This document shows positions 7,858-17,111 of a stretch of 46,448 nucleotides of DNA, piece by piece. The stretch is from positions 577-47,024 of the forward strand of contig PLJH01000139.1 of the NCBI GenBank assembly GCA_003139615.1, given 5' to 3'. A program made the translations under genes and the position numbers. How positions within the stretch are numbered: position 1 is the stretch's first letter; each line of letters opens with the position of its first letter. The notes beneath the pieces are model-generated. The model did no database searches. It saw only the letters and a program-made list of their open reading frames with translations, and was not told the origin of the DNA. The DNA comes from Alphaproteobacteria bacterium (GTDB lineage Bacteria > Pseudomonadota > Alphaproteobacteria > Micropepsales > Micropepsaceae).

Positions 7858-7952
7858 AACTCCCTTGCAAACTACGGCCCTTGGCTGCTGGACCGTCCGG
7901 CGGCGGAGCGGTAGGTTCGGGTTTCCGGAGAGCCGCGAAGGCGGCGATAGCG

Positions 7953-8633
7953 ATGGCAGATTCCCAACTTCTAGTGATACTTGCGGTCGCGATGGTCGCC
8001 GGAATTATCCTGTTCCGACTGTTTACCGTGCTCGGTCGCAGGACCGGCAATGAGCGGGAACCGCCGCAATCCTATCAGCGCATGGGGAGCGTTGCGCCCG
8101 ATGCCGCAGACAACAAGGTAGTTCCAATTCCCGGAGCCGTCGCGCGCGGACCGGTCGCGCCGGCAAATCCGGTCGATCCGTTGACCCAGGCCCTTCTGGA
8201 TATCAAGACGGCGGACCGCGGCTTCGAGGCGGAGCATTTCCTCGCGGGAGCACGCCACGCTTATGAAATGATTCTCACGGCGTATTCTGCCAATGATCGC
8301 GCCACGCTGCGGCCACTTCTGAGCGACGAGGTCTATGCGGCGTTCGACGGCGTTATCAAGGGCCGCGAAGAGCGGAAAGAAAAAGTCACCTTCACATTTG
8401 TCGGTGTCCAGGACGCCCGCATTTCGCACGCGGTTCTCAAGGGCCGTACCGCGGAAGTGACGATCACGTTCACGGCGCAGTATATTTCCGCCACCAGCAG
8501 CGAAAACGGCGCCGTCGTCGATGGCGATCCGAAAGCCGTGCGCGACGCGCACGATATCTGGACGTTCGCGCGCGATGTGCGCTCGAGCGATCCGAACTGG
8601 ACATTGGTCGCCACGACCTATGGCGAGGCATAA
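7953..8633 (+). CDS. Tim44-domain inner-membrane protein (TimA-like)
   Basis: A 226-residue protein with one N-terminal transmembrane helix (LLVILAVAMVAGIILFRLF, about residues 5-23), a variable proline-rich linker, and a C-terminal Tim44-like domain from about residue 95 (FEAEHFLAGARHAYEMILTAY, LRPLLSDEVYAAF, then a mixed beta region ending DPNWTLVATTYGEA). Alphaproteobacterial relatives of mitochondrial Tim44 have this layout and stand between secB and mltA. Their job is uncertain; membrane-protein biogenesis is suspected. The ATG at 7953 was chosen because the preceding residues look non-coding. Confidence 0.88.
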   Translation: MADSQLLVILAVAMVAGIILFRLFTVLGRRTGNEREPPQSYQRMGSVAPDAADNKVVPIPGAVARGPVAPANPVDPLTQALLDIKTADRGFEAEHFLAGARHAYEMILTAYSANDRATLRPLLSDEVYAAFDGVIKGREERKEKVTFTFVGVQDARISHAVLKGRTAEVTITFTAQYISATSSENGAVVDGDPKAVRDAHDIWTFARDVRSSDPNWTLVATTYGEA

Positions 8634-8648
8634 TCGGATTTCGCAGCG

Positions 8649-9911
8649 GTGAGTAGCGCTGCGGCCCGGAATGCCGCGCAAATCCGCCTTGTCCTTTTCA
8701 TCTTTCTGGCGCTTCTCATTGCCGCCGGAACGGTTTGGTATTTCCGGCAGCTGCCGGGGACGGCCGTTGGCCCTCTGCGCCTGACACCGGTTTCCTATTC
8801 CGATTTGCCGGGCTGGTCCGACAATGATGCGCGGGGCGCCCTCGCAGCATTTCGGCGATCCTGCGCAGTGCTGTCGAAGTCATCGGCCACGAGCGCGATG
8901 GGTGGCGCCGGCTATGCCGGCACAGTCGGTGATTGGCAGGGCGCATGTTCGGCAGCCCCATCCGGCAGTGTAACTGCGGCCGCAGCACGGAATTTCTTCG
9001 AGGCCTGGTTCGCGCCTGTCGCGATCGGCGCCGGAAGCGACGCGCAAGGACTATTCACCGGGTATTACGAGCCCGAATTGCATGCAAGCCGCACAAAGAC
9101 GGACGCCTATCGCACACCCATCTATGGCTTGCCCGACGATCTCGTCAGCGTCGATCTTGGCTTGTTCAAGAGCGCGCTGCACGGCGAACGCATCGCAGGC
9201 CGCGTGGAAGGCCACCGTCTTGTACCCTATGCCACACGTGCCGACATCGATGCGAACGGTCTCGCACACGCGCCTGTGTTGCTTTACGCGGACGATTCCA
9301 TCGCAGTGTTTTTCCTGCACATCCAGGGTTCGGGACGTGTTCGCCTGCCCGACGGTTCTTATCTGCGTCTCGCCTTTGCAGGCGTGAACGGACGTGCCTA
9401 CACGCCCATTGGCCGCACATTGATCGCGCAAGGCGCGCTCGACCGGCAAAGCGTATCGCTGCAAACGATCAGGGCGTGGTTGCTCGCACATCCCGATCAG
9501 GCGCGTGGCGTGATGGAAAGCGATGGCTCATTCGTATTTTTTCAGGAAACGCCGCTCGGCGACCCCGCACTGGGCAGCCCTGGCAGCGAAGGTGCGGAGC
9601 TCACGCCCGAGGCAAGCGTGGCCGTTGATCCACATTTGCATGCACTGGGCGCACCTTACTTCGTCGCCGCCACGTCGCCCGATCAGGATTCTGCGAAGCC
9701 CGATTCAACGCTCGACCGGCTTCTTATCGCGCAGGATACGGGCGGAGCCATCAAGGGGCCCGTCCGCGGCGATGTGTTCTGGGGCTTCGGGCCTTCCGCC
9801 GAAGCCATCGCCGGCCGGATGAAATCTCCGGGCCGGCTCTTCGTTTTGCTGCCGAAGCGTCTCGCATCTGCGCTTGCTCCGTACAAAGACTATCCCGGAG
9901 CGACGCAATGA
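8649..9911 (+). CDS. mltA: Membrane-bound lytic murein transglycosylase A
   Basis: Cleaves the glycan chains of peptidoglycan leaving 1,6-anhydro ends. The 420-residue product starts with GTG at 8649, has a signal-anchor segment (LVLFIFLALLIAAGTVWYF, about residues 14-32), the MltA domain (GLFTGYYEPELHASR, AVFFLHIQGSGRVRLPDGS) and the C-terminal 3D domain with its Asp-rich signature DTGGAIKGPVRGDVFWG. No lipobox cysteine is seen, so it is probably anchored by the N-terminal helix or cleaved. Its stop overlaps the smr start (ATGA). Confidence 0.94.
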   Translation: MSSAAARNAAQIRLVLFIFLALLIAAGTVWYFRQLPGTAVGPLRLTPVSYSDLPGWSDNDARGALAAFRRSCAVLSKSSATSAMGGAGYAGTVGDWQGACSAAPSGSVTAAAARNFFEAWFAPVAIGAGSDAQGLFTGYYEPELHASRTKTDAYRTPIYGLPDDLVSVDLGLFKSALHGERIAGRVEGHRLVPYATRADIDANGLAHAPVLLYADDSIAVFFLHIQGSGRVRLPDGSYLRLAFAGVNGRAYTPIGRTLIAQGALDRQSVSLQTIRAWLLAHPDQARGVMESDGSFVFFQETPLGDPALGSPGSEGAELTPEASVAVDPHLHALGAPYFVAATSPDQDSAKPDSTLDRLLIAQDTGGAIKGPVRGDVFWGFGPSAEAIAGRMKSPGRLFVLLPKRLASALAPYKDYPGATQ

Positions 9912-10459
9912 GCGGCAAATCGAAAGGCCGTCAGCCCAGTGCCGAAGAGCGCGATCTTTTCGTGGAAACATTCAAGGACACCCGTGCACTCGTGAAACGA
10001 AAGCCTGTGGCGGCGAAGGCGGCAAAAGCCGACACGACGACGGCCTTATCGCAAGCTCCCGCAAAACCGCAGGCGCCGCGACGGTCGACTGCGGGTCTTG
10101 ATGGCAATACGGCCGAACGCTTGCGCCGCGGACAACTCGATCCCGAAGCGCGTCTCGACCTGCACGGCATGACGGAATCGGCGGCGCATCGCGCGCTTCT
10201 GACGTTTCTGCGCGTCGCATCTTCACGAGGCTTACGCCTGGTCCTCGTCGTGACGGGTAAGGGCAAGCCGACCGCGCCCGATGCGCCGTTCGACCTCGAA
10301 CTCACCGGCCGCGCGCGCGGCGTGCTCAACGCGATGGCGCCGCGCTGGCTTGGGGAACCGGAACTCGCAGGCTTCGTTGCCGATGTGCGCCCGTCGCATC
10401 GCCGCCATGGCGGAGCAGGTGCGTTGTATGTCTATCTGCGCAAATCGAAATCGCGATGA
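9908..10459 (+). CDS. Smr-domain protein
   Basis: A 183-residue protein with a basic, low-complexity N-terminal half (Lys/Ala-rich, about residues 1-65) and a C-terminal Smr domain: LDLHGMTESAAHRALLTFL, the VVTGKGKP turn, and the RRHGGAGALYVYLRK end. Smr domains bind or nick nucleic acids and in several bacteria act on RNA of stalled ribosomes; the role of this stand-alone form is unknown. The secB / Tim44 / mltA / smr order is typical of alphaproteobacteria. It is coupled at both ends by ATGA overlaps. Confidence 0.9.
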   Translation: MSGKSKGRQPSAEERDLFVETFKDTRALVKRKPVAAKAAKADTTTALSQAPAKPQAPRRSTAGLDGNTAERLRRGQLDPEARLDLHGMTESAAHRALLTFLRVASSRGLRLVLVVTGKGKPTAPDAPFDLELTGRARGVLNAMAPRWLGEPELAGFVADVRPSHRRHGGAGALYVYLRKSKSR

Positions 10460-10875
10460 AGCAGCACTTTGCAACGATTGAGATCGCGACGAAGGGCCCG
10501 GGTCTCTATGCCTTCACCGATCGGGCTGTGCGGCTTCTGGCGGATACCGGGTTGAATGACGGTCTTCTGACCTGCTTCGTGCGCCACACCTCGGCATCGT
10601 TGTTGATTCAGGAGAATGCCGATCCGGATGTTCTGGCCGATCTGGAATCCTTCATGCGCCGGCTCGTGTTGCGCGATCCGAAACTCTATCGCCACACGAC
10701 CGAAGGTCCCGACGACATGCCCAGCCATATCCGTTCGGCGCTGACTGCCGTATCGATCTCGATTCCATTTCATGACGGCAGACTCGCGCTCGGAACCTGG
10801 CAAGGACTGTTCCTGTTCGAGCATCGCGATACACGGCACATTCGCGAAATTTTGCTGCATGCCATCGGCGAGTGA
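10456..10875 (+). CDS. YjbQ-family protein (secondary thiamine-phosphate synthase)
   Basis: A 139-residue member of the UPF0047/YjbQ family, recognised by FVRHTSASLLIQENADPDV, the internal DDMPSHIRSALT and the end LGTWQGLFLFEHRD..R. Family members show weak thiamine-phosphate synthase activity, but the real cellular role is unclear. The start overlaps the smr stop (ATGA), and the gene ends 11 bases before the convergent adenosine kinase gene. Confidence 0.9.
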   Translation: MKQHFATIEIATKGPGLYAFTDRAVRLLADTGLNDGLLTCFVRHTSASLLIQENADPDVLADLESFMRRLVLRDPKLYRHTTEGPDDMPSHIRSALTAVSISIPFHDGRLALGTWQGLFLFEHRDTRHIREILLHAIGE

Positions 10876-10886
10876 ATCGAAATTCG

Positions 10887-11879
10887 TCACAGCAACCGGG
10901 CGTTGGCCGCCAACATTTTGAGCGAGGCTTCCGGCCGCGCGCCGTAATGCGAGATCACTTCGGCCGCGGCGAGCGCGCCCAGCTTGCCGCACTCCGCCAG
11001 ACCTTTGCCCCCCGTGAGGCCCACAAGAAATCCCGCCGCGAACTGATCGCCTGCGCCTGTCGTGTCGATGACCTTCGCCACAGGCGCGGCATCGATGACA
11101 TGCACTTCCGCGCCGCGCGCGATCACGCAACCCTTGGCCGAACGCGTCAGCGCCGCGATACCGGGCCAGTTCCGAATGGCCTGAAGCACCTCATCGAATG
11201 TTTCGACTTCGAACAGCGCCATCGCCTCTTCCTCGTTGGCGAACAGGATGTCGAGACGCGTGTCGAACAATTCGCGGAATTCGGCGCGATAGCGGCCAAC
11301 ACAGAATGGGTCGGACAATGTCAGTGCCACCTTGCGGCCGGCGCGTTTGGCGATCTCCATGGCGCGCGTAATGGCAGCCTTCGGCCCGGGCGAATCCCAC
11401 AAATAGCCTTCGACATAGAGCACGGCCGATGCCGCAATACCGGCTTCGTCGATATCACCAGGCGCCAGTTCGCTGCTCGCGCCGAGAAACGTGCTCATGC
11501 TGCGCTGGCCGTCAGGGGTCACTGCGATCAGGCAGCAACCGGTCGCGGGCCCCGCCGCCGCCATATTGGTTGTGTACTGCACGCCCGTCTGACTCAAACT
11601 TTCGGCAAAGCTGCGGCCGAGCGGATCGTCTTTCACCTTGCCGACATAGAGCCCTTTCGCGCCAAAAGAGGCTACGCCCGCGGCGGTGTTGGCCGCCGAG
11701 CCGCCCGCGATTTCGCGCGTGCCGCTGAGCGCTTCATAGAGTTGGAGCGCGCGGAACTCGTCGATCAGGGTCATCACGCCCTTTGCGATATTATGCCGGA
11801 GCAGGAACGCATCGTCGGCGGGCGCGAGAACATCCAGAAGGGCGTTGCCCATGGCGGCAACGTCATAAATACGGGCCAT
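10887..11879 (-). CDS. Adenosine kinase (PfkB family)
   Basis: A 330-residue ribokinase-fold sugar kinase. Seen: the N-terminal MGNALLDVLAP, the substrate motif GGSAANTAAGVASFG, and the second PfkB signature DTTGAGDQFAAGFLVGL with the catalytic Asp. The overall pattern, including ANEEEAMALF, matches alphaproteobacterial adenosine kinases, which phosphorylate adenosine to AMP; another nucleoside or sugar cannot be excluded. Monocistronic by layout, divergent from the next gene by 58 bases. Confidence 0.85.
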   Translation of the reverse strand: MARIYDVAAMGNALLDVLAPADDAFLLRHNIAKGVMTLIDEFRALQLYEALSGTREIAGGSAANTAAGVASFGAKGLYVGKVKDDPLGRSFAESLSQTGVQYTTNMAAAGPATGCCLIAVTPDGQRSMSTFLGASSELAPGDIDEAGIAASAVLYVEGYLWDSPGPKAAITRAMEIAKRAGRKVALTLSDPFCVGRYRAEFRELFDTRLDILFANEEEAMALFEVETFDEVLQAIRNWPGIAALTRSAKGCVIARGAEVHVIDAAPVAKVIDTTGAGDQFAAGFLVGLTGGKGLAECGKLGALAAAEVISHYGARPEASLKMLAANARLL

Positions 11880-11937
11880 ATTGGATGCTCCCTGCGGCGA
11901 AACTCTCTATAACCGGCCCGAATAGAGGACCCACACG

Positions 11938-12612
11938 ATGTTCGCAAGCGCGCGCAAGGCGCTCGGAATGATCTTCGAGCCGGCCTTTCTGGGGGTCGTG
12001 TTTCGCTCTTTCCTGCTGACGCTCCTGCTGTTCGGCCTGGCGTTCGCGGCCGTGCAATATGGAATCCAGCTTCTGCCGCCGTCGCCCTGGCATTGGCTCA
12101 ATGGCGCAATCGATATCATCGCCTCACTGCTCGTGATTGTGGCGTTGTTGTTCTTTGGTGCGCCTGTGGCAGCCTTGTTCGCCTCGCTGTTCCTCAACGG
12201 GGTCGCGAAACGGATCGAGAAGAAATACTACCCCGATGACACGACGGCCTCGGCCGCGCCATTTCTGACCTACCTGTTCGTCGGGCTCAGGCTCGCCGCA
12301 GAAGTCATCGTGGTAACCGTGGCGCTCCTGCCGGCTGACGTAATGCTGCCGGGCGTGGGCAGCTTCGCCACGCTGGTGGCCGACGGATGGCTCCTTGGTC
12401 GGGAATTCTTCGAACTCGCTGCCCTCCGGCATCTTTCGCGTGCCGAAGCGGACAGCATGCGCAAACGCCACGCGACGGGAATATTGGGCGCGGGCATTGT
12501 CATTGCCCTGCTCTCGATGATCCCGGTCGTGAACTTTTTTGCGCCGTTGTTCGGCGCCGCCTTTATGGTGCATGTGTTTCACCACTATCAGCGTCAGGAG
12601 CGTCTCACATGA
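11938..12612 (+). CDS. EI24-domain integral membrane protein
   Basis: A 224-residue protein with about four or five membrane segments (residues about 15-45, 55-85, 105-125 and 180-215). The pattern, with FEPAFLGVVFRSFLLTLLLF at the start, GREFFELAALRHLSRAEADSMRKRH in the middle and MIPVVNFFAPLFGAAFMVHVFH at the end, fits the EI24/CysZ-like family. CysZ imports sulfate in enterics, but alphaproteobacterial members near lipoprotein genes have no assigned substrate. The stop overlaps the next start (ATGA). Confidence 0.8.
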   Translation: MFASARKALGMIFEPAFLGVVFRSFLLTLLLFGLAFAAVQYGIQLLPPSPWHWLNGAIDIIASLLVIVALLFFGAPVAALFASLFLNGVAKRIEKKYYPDDTTASAAPFLTYLFVGLRLAAEVIVVTVALLPADVMLPGVGSFATLVADGWLLGREFFELAALRHLSRAEADSMRKRHATGILGAGIVIALLSMIPVVNFFAPLFGAAFMVHVFHHYQRQERLT

Positions 12613-12989
12613 CCGGCACCGCAATCCGTCCCTTACTGATTGCCGCGCTGTGCGCGTCTGTTTGTGCCTGCGCGACACCGCCGGCGCCACCGCCGCGCGT
12701 CGCGCTTCCGCCGGCGCCTCCGGTCGGCGAACCGTCCGGAATTGCGGGTCTCGAAGCGTCGCAATTGCGGGTCGCGTTCGGAGCACCGGTCTTCGTGCGC
12801 AAGGACGGAACGGCCGAGATGTGGCGCTACGACACCGCCTCCTGCAAGGCGTTTTTCTTTCTCTATCCCGAGGGCAATTCGCTCTCGGTGCGTCACGTGG
12901 AAACGTTGCCGCGCGGTCAGGACATGGCTGCAGATGCCGGCTGCCTCAGCGCGCTGCGCGCCCGCCGGCAGGCCGCACCCGTGTCTTGA
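12609..12989 (+). CDS. Small lipoprotein of unknown function
   Basis: A 126-residue protein with a lipoprotein signal peptide: the hydrophobic core LLIAALCASVC is followed by the lipobox-like region CACATPP, so the mature N-terminus is probably a lipidated Cys near residue 20. A proline/alanine linker follows, then a globular part (LRVAFGAPVFVRKDGTAEMWRYDTASC) reminiscent of outer-membrane assembly-type small folds; I do not assign a function. Two further Cys (in ASCKAF and AGCLSA) may form a disulfide. Coupled to the EI24 gene (ATGA); its 3' end overlaps convergent nth by 44 bases. Confidence 0.75.
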   Translation: MTGTAIRPLLIAALCASVCACATPPAPPPRVALPPAPPVGEPSGIAGLEASQLRVAFGAPVFVRKDGTAEMWRYDTASCKAFFFLYPEGNSLSVRHVETLPRGQDMAADAGCLSALRARRQAAPVS

Positions 12990-13674
12990 CGGCTTTTGGT
13001 TTCGTCTTAAGCGGCGTCGGAGTTCCGCCTTCTTTCGTTTTATCCGGATAGCGGCACAAATCGCGCACAACACACACCGGACAAAGCGGCTTGCGCGCGA
13101 TGCAGGTGTACCGGCCGTGAAGTATCAACCAATGATGCGCATGCAGTTTGTATTCTGAAGGTACGACGCGTTCGAGCCCATCCTCAACTTCACGCGGGTT
13201 CTTGCCCGGTGCGATTCCCGTGCGGTTGGCGACGCGAAAAATGTGTGTATCGACCGCAATCGTCGGTTCGCCGAACGCCACATTCAAAACCACATTCGCC
13301 GTCTTGCGCCCGACGCCCGGCAATGCTTCGAGCGCATCGCGATCGCGCGGAATGTTTGCGCCATGTTGCTCAATTAATAATTTGGACAAGGCGATGACGT
13401 TTTTGGCTTTATTGCGATAGAGGCCGATGGTCTTGATGTGCTGTGTCAGCCCCGCTTCGCCAAGCGCCACCATTTTTTGTGGCGTGTCTGCAATCTTGAA
13501 CAACTCCGCTGTTGCCTTGTTCACGCCCTTGTCCGTCGCCTGCGCCGACAGCACCACCGCGACGAGCAATGTATAGGGGTTGCGATAGACAAGCTCTGTC
13601 TTCGGGTCGGGATCTTTTGCCTTCAGCCGCGCGAAAAATGTTTCGATCTCTTTTTTGCTGAAGGGCTTGGGCAT
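12946..13674 (-). CDS. nth: Endonuclease III (DNA glycosylase/AP lyase)
   Basis: Base-excision repair enzyme that removes oxidised pyrimidines and cuts the abasic site. Seen: LLVAVVLSAQATDKGVNKAT, the helix-hairpin-helix LPGVGRKTANVVL with the catalytic Lys, VDTHIFRV with the catalytic Asp, HHWLILHGRYTC, and four iron-sulfur cysteines in CIARKPLCPVCVVRDLC. The basic tail after that is longer than in E. coli. The ATG at 13674 gives 242 residues; a GTG three codons upstream (13683) is an alternative, and neither has a clear ribosome site. Confidence 0.95.
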   Translation of the reverse strand: MPKPFSKKEIETFFARLKAKDPDPKTELVYRNPYTLLVAVVLSAQATDKGVNKATAELFKIADTPQKMVALGEAGLTQHIKTIGLYRNKAKNVIALSKLLIEQHGANIPRDRDALEALPGVGRKTANVVLNVAFGEPTIAVDTHIFRVANRTGIAPGKNPREVEDGLERVVPSEYKLHAHHWLILHGRYTCIARKPLCPVCVVRDLCRYPDKTKEGGTPTPLKTKPKAVKTRVRPAGGRAAR

Positions 13675-13785
13675 TTGAGACACGAATCCGGTGATGATGG
13701 CCGCGAGATTGGCATGAAACCGTTGTCATCGTTCAATTTTTCGGGAGAACTTGTCACCATCGCCGCGTGCGCGCATTCTGGTTCC

Positions 13786-14271
13786 ATGACCGCGACCGAC
13801 ACTGTCGTGCTCGATGCTACGCTCCGGCCGAATCCGCCGCTGAGCCCGTCCGTGCTCAAACTCATCATCGCGCTCGTCGCCTTCGTGAATGTCGCGTTCG
13901 GTTTGACGCTGGTGCTGAACGGCGCCTGGCCCGTGATGCCGTTTCTGGGCGCGGACGTGGCGCTGCTCGCCTGGGCGTTTCGCGCCAGCACCATCGCGGC
14001 GCGCCGGCACGAGCGAATCACCTTGCGGCCGGAGAGCCTGACGGTCGAGCATCATCCGGCCAGGGGAGCGCCCAGCCGGATCGAGTTCAATCCCTATTGG
14101 GTGCGGGTGCATCTCGAGGAGCCGGAGGAACATTGGAGCCGGCTCACCCTGAGGAGCCATGGCCACGCCGTGCAGGTGGGTTCGTTCCTGGCGCCCCAGG
14201 ACCGGCTATCGCTGGCCGAGGCACTGAAAGCAGCCTTGCGCAGGAACCGCGAGACGCCGCTGCCGTCCTGA
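13786..14271 (+). CDS. DUF2244 membrane protein
   Basis: A 161-residue protein with two close transmembrane helices (about residues 25-45 and 47-66; VLKLIIALVAFVNVAFGLTLVL and the AWPVMPFLGADVALLAWAF segment) followed by a soluble beta-rich part containing FNPYWVRV, VQVGSFLAPQDR and LAEALKAAL. This matches DUF2244, common near nth in alphaproteobacteria; function unknown. I start at the ATG at 13786 (MTATDTVVLDATLRPN); in-frame sequence upstream partly shadows nth. Confidence 0.82.
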   Translation: MTATDTVVLDATLRPNPPLSPSVLKLIIALVAFVNVAFGLTLVLNGAWPVMPFLGADVALLAWAFRASTIAARRHERITLRPESLTVEHHPARGAPSRIEFNPYWVRVHLEEPEEHWSRLTLRSHGHAVQVGSFLAPQDRLSLAEALKAALRRNRETPLPS

Positions 14272-14322
14272 TCCCGCAAGATTCGGGTCGCAAGCGGTGC
14301 TGCACCGGGTCATTGTGCCGCC

Positions 14323-15216
14323 ATGAGCACTGAACCTCTCCTGGAAGACCCCGAAGCCGGATCGCATTACCGCACCATGGCGCGGGCGATTCGTTTCCTG
14401 ACCGAAAACTATGCCGACCAGCCGCGTCTCGAAGATGCGGCCGAGGCGGCCGGGCTGTCGCCGTTTCATTTCCAGCGGGTCTTCACCCGTTATGTCGGCG
14501 TGAGCCCCAAAGCATTCGTCGGCAATCTGACGCTCGACCGCGCCAAGGCCGAACTGGCCGCCGGTTCGAGCGTGCTCGACGCGGCGCTGGAAGCGGGCCT
14601 TTCGGGCCCCTCGCGGCTCCACGATCTCTGCATCAAGATCGAAACGATGACGCCGGGTGACTATGCGCGTGGCGGCGAGGGCCTCACGATCGACTACGGT
14701 TTCGAACCGTGTCCATTCGGGATCGTGCTTGCGATGGCGACGGACAAAGGCATCTGTGGACTCGCATTCGGCGATGAAGGCGAAGAACCGTCGATGCTGG
14801 CCGACATGATGTCGCGCTGGCCGAAGGCGGCTTACCGCGAGGTGCCGGCGCGAATCTCGAAGCTCGTGCAGGAGATATTTTCGCCTGCAGGGAAAGATTT
14901 GCGGGAAGTCGGCCTCCATCTTCTGGGGACGCCATGGCAGATCAAGGTGTGGCAGGCGTTACTCGCGATTCCCTCGGGCCGCGTCACGACCTATCGCACG
15001 ATTGCGGAGCAGGTCGGTTCATCGAAGGCTTCGCGTGCGGTCGGAACGGCCGTCGGGCGCAATCCGATTTCGTATCTGATCCCCTGCCATCGCGTACTCG
15101 GCAGCGACGGTGCGTTGCACGGCTATCATTGGGGGCTGACCCGCAAGCGCGCGATGCTGGCGTTCGAAGCGGCGCGCGATCACTCCGAAAGGCCGAGGAC
15201 GTCCGCCATCGCGTAG
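14323..15216 (+). CDS. Ada-like AraC regulator / O6-methylguanine-DNA methyltransferase, lacking the N-terminal Ada domain
   Basis: A 297-residue two-domain protein. Residues about 18-116 form an AraC-type DNA-binding domain ([21 protein letters not shown], second helix-turn-helix around [17 protein letters not shown]). Residues about 120-285 form the suicide methyltransferase, with the active Cys255 in [20 protein letters not shown] and the arginine-finger segment [14 protein letters not shown]. The zinc-cysteine domain that in E. coli Ada senses methyl phosphotriesters is absent, so activation by that route is not possible. The 3' end overlaps convergent dapB by 37 bases. Confidence 0.9.
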   Translation: MSTEPLLEDPEAGSHYRTMARAIRFLTENYADQPRLEDAAEAAGLSPFHFQRVFTRYVGVSPKAFVGNLTLDRAKAELAAGSSVLDAALEAGLSGPSRLHDLCIKIETMTPGDYARGGEGLTIDYGFEPCPFGIVLAMATDKGICGLAFGDEGEEPSMLADMMSRWPKAAYREVPARISKLVQEIFSPAGKDLREVGLHLLGTPWQIKVWQALLAIPSGRVTTYRTIAEQVGSSKASRAVGTAVGRNPISYLIPCHRVLGSDGALHGYHWGLTRKRAMLAFEAARDHSERPRTSAIA

Positions 15217-15989
15217 AGGCCGGGTTTCTTCCCCTGGCCCCAGCGCGCCGCGGCGATCGCGCCTTGCGCAAATATCGCGCGATCTTCGGCAACATGCGCA
15301 AGGACGATTCGTTCGCCCGGACCCGCCAGAATCACTTCGTGTTCGCCGACGACCGTGCCGCCGCGCAACGAGGCAAATCCGATGGCGCCGTCATTGCGTT
15401 TACCGGTGATTCCATCGCGTCCGCGCAGTGCGTTGTTCTCCAGGGCGATGTCTCTTCCTTCTGCCGCCGCACGCCCCAGCAACAATGCGGTGCCTGACGG
15501 CGCATCCACCTTGTTGCGGTGATGCATCTCGACAATCTCGATATCGAAAGCGGGAAGCGCCTTCGCCGCCTTCTTCACGAGCGCCGCCAGGAGTGTGACC
15601 CCCAGACTCATATTGCCCGACTTGACGATCACCGCGTGGCGCGCGGCAGCGGCGATTTTCGCCTCGTCGGCAGGCGCGAGCCCTGTCGTGCCGATGACAT
15701 GGACAATGCGGGCTTGGGCTGCGAGCGCGGCCAGTTCCACCGAGACATTCGGAACAGTGAAATCGATGATCGCATGTGCGTTCGCGATAACGGGCAGCGG
15801 ATCGTCAGTGAGGGTGATTCCTGCGGGCTTCAAACCTGCCAGCACTCCCGCATCCTGCCCGAGATCGGAATAGTGCGAAGCCTCCAGCGCGCCGGCGAGC
15901 GCGCAATCATTCGATTCCGCGAGCAAGCGAATAAGCGTCCGGCCCATCCGGCCGGCCGCGCCCGCTACCACGACGCGAATGCTGCTCAT
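15180..15989 (-). CDS. dapB: 4-Hydroxy-tetrahydrodipicolinate reductase
   Basis: NAD(P)H-dependent step in lysine and diaminopimelate synthesis. The 269-residue protein has the nucleotide-binding loop [32 protein letters not shown], the family signature [19 protein letters not shown] with catalytic His and Lys, and [19 protein letters not shown] near the end. It begins 25 bases before the uncharacterised membrane protein gene on the same strand side and overlaps the Ada-like gene at its 3' end. Confidence 0.95.
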   Translation of the reverse strand: MSSIRVVVAGAAGRMGRTLIRLLAESNDCALAGALEASHYSDLGQDAGVLAGLKPAGITLTDDPLPVIANAHAIIDFTVPNVSVELAALAAQARIVHVIGTTGLAPADEAKIAAAARHAVIVKSGNMSLGVTLLAALVKKAAKALPAFDIEIVEMHHRNKVDAPSGTALLLGRAAAEGRDIALENNALRGRDGITGKRNDGAIGFASLRGGTVVGEHEVILAGPGERIVLAHVAEDRAIFAQGAIAAARWGQGKKPGLYAMADVLGLSE

Positions 15990-16014
15990 GCTCCCACCTT
16001 GTATAGGGCGCCGC

Positions 16015-17040
16015 TCAATGCGCCAGCCTCTGTATCAGATCGCCCACAAAAGCCTCGCCGAACCACGGGATTGCAGGAATTAGAACATAAGCCGCAACGC
16101 GCACCAGGGTCGTCTGGTCGAAGGGCCACTCGTGAACGGCCTGAATCCGCGCTTCATAGGCTAGCAGTCCTTGCAGCCGGGCTGCGGCGGCTGGATCGCG
16201 CGCGGCCTCATCGCGTATACGCCCGATCTCGTTTCGCAGCCGATCCAGCTCGACGGCTTTTTCCGCGCGTATCCGGCGATGCACATGCTCCATGGGACGT
16301 AGAAATATCCATAAGCCCATTCCTGCGCATGCGGCGAGGATGACAATGATCGTCGTGTCGAATCCGCCGCCCACGAAGAAGAGACAGGCGATGGCCGCAA
16401 CGGTGAACCAGATAAGTGCATTGCGGGCGCTGTGGCGGCCGATCACGGCGAGTTTGTCGACATGGAGCAGATCAATTTGAAGATCGTGCTCGATCATGCG
16501 CGCGAACGCGCGGCCGCCCTGCATGGTCATGATCACGCCGCGCACGAACAGGGCGCTTAGCAACATGTTGATCGCGACGTTCCACGCGAACAGCGCAGGA
16601 TAGTGCGTCGGAAAATTGGAGGGGACTGTCGCAAAGGCAAGAACAATTCCCGCCGGAACGCCCACGATATTGGCCAGCAACATTCGCTTGGGCGATGCTG
16701 GACGCAAGATCGATGCGGCAGATGAAGCGCCGGGGGCGATCGCGCGAAAAGCGGGCTCATCGGCCTGTTCGCGTATGCGCGTATAACGTTGCATTCCCAG
16801 AACAGTCGTCATGAGCAGCGACAATACGAGCGCGGGCCAGGCATATGACGCGATGTGCAACTCGCGCGAACTGCTGTCGAACAGTGGCGCACGTGACAAC
16901 AGTGCGATTAGGACATAACTACCGACGACGATAACGAAGAGGATTGCCGTCGTTGCGGCTGTTCCAACCGGAGATTTCCGGAAAATCCATTGCTCGAAGG
17001 AGATGTCTTCGGCAGGCGTGACGGCGAGCGCGCTATTCAT
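16015..17040 (-). CDS. Uncharacterised multi-pass membrane protein
   Basis: I do not recognise a named family. The 341-residue product has about six hydrophobic helices (about residues 30-50, 65-85, 122-140, 153-175, 208-225 and 227-245). A charged, probably coiled cytosolic segment follows ([19 protein letters not shown], then [14 protein letters not shown]), and then [20 protein letters not shown] with a last helix. The coil followed by EWPFD and a terminal hydrophobic segment resembles uncharacterised membrane proteins I have seen elsewhere. ATG at 17040 chosen; upstream in-frame residues look non-coding. Confidence 0.7.
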   Translation of the reverse strand: MNSALAVTPAEDISFEQWIFRKSPVGTAATTAILFVIVVGSYVLIALLSRAPLFDSSSRELHIASYAWPALVLSLLMTTVLGMQRYTRIREQADEPAFRAIAPGASSAASILRPASPKRMLLANIVGVPAGIVLAFATVPSNFPTHYPALFAWNVAINMLLSALFVRGVIMTMQGGRAFARMIEHDLQIDLLHVDKLAVIGRHSARNALIWFTVAAIACLFFVGGGFDTTIIVILAACAGMGLWIFLRPMEHVHRRIRAEKAVELDRLRNEIGRIRDEAARDPAAAARLQGLLAYEARIQAVHEWPFDQTTLVRVAAYVLIPAIPWFGEAFVGDLIQRLAH

Positions 17041-17095
17041 GGCGCCAAGTGTAGAGCAGTTTTCGGCCACCTTGAATTGCCGCGAGCGCCAATTG

Positions 17096-17111
17096 GACGG
17101 CTCTGGCCGTC
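17096..17111. terminator. Short stem-loop after the small gene downstream of grpE
   Basis: GACGGC (17096-17101) and GCCGTC (17106-17111) form a 6-base stem with a 4-base loop, directly at the stop codon of the small gene at 17111-17356. There is no T-run, so a true intrinsic terminator is doubtful. Confidence 0.28.

Noticed and set aside
7901..7952. Longer start for the Tim44-domain protein at 7881
   Set aside because: The added 24 residues are Gly/Ala/Arg-rich and precede the normal membrane anchor; relatives start at the helix.
10872..11912. 346-codon plus-strand frame opposite the adenosine kinase gene
   Set aside because: Antisense shadow of a clearly assigned kinase; His/Arg/Gly-rich composition typical of such shadows.
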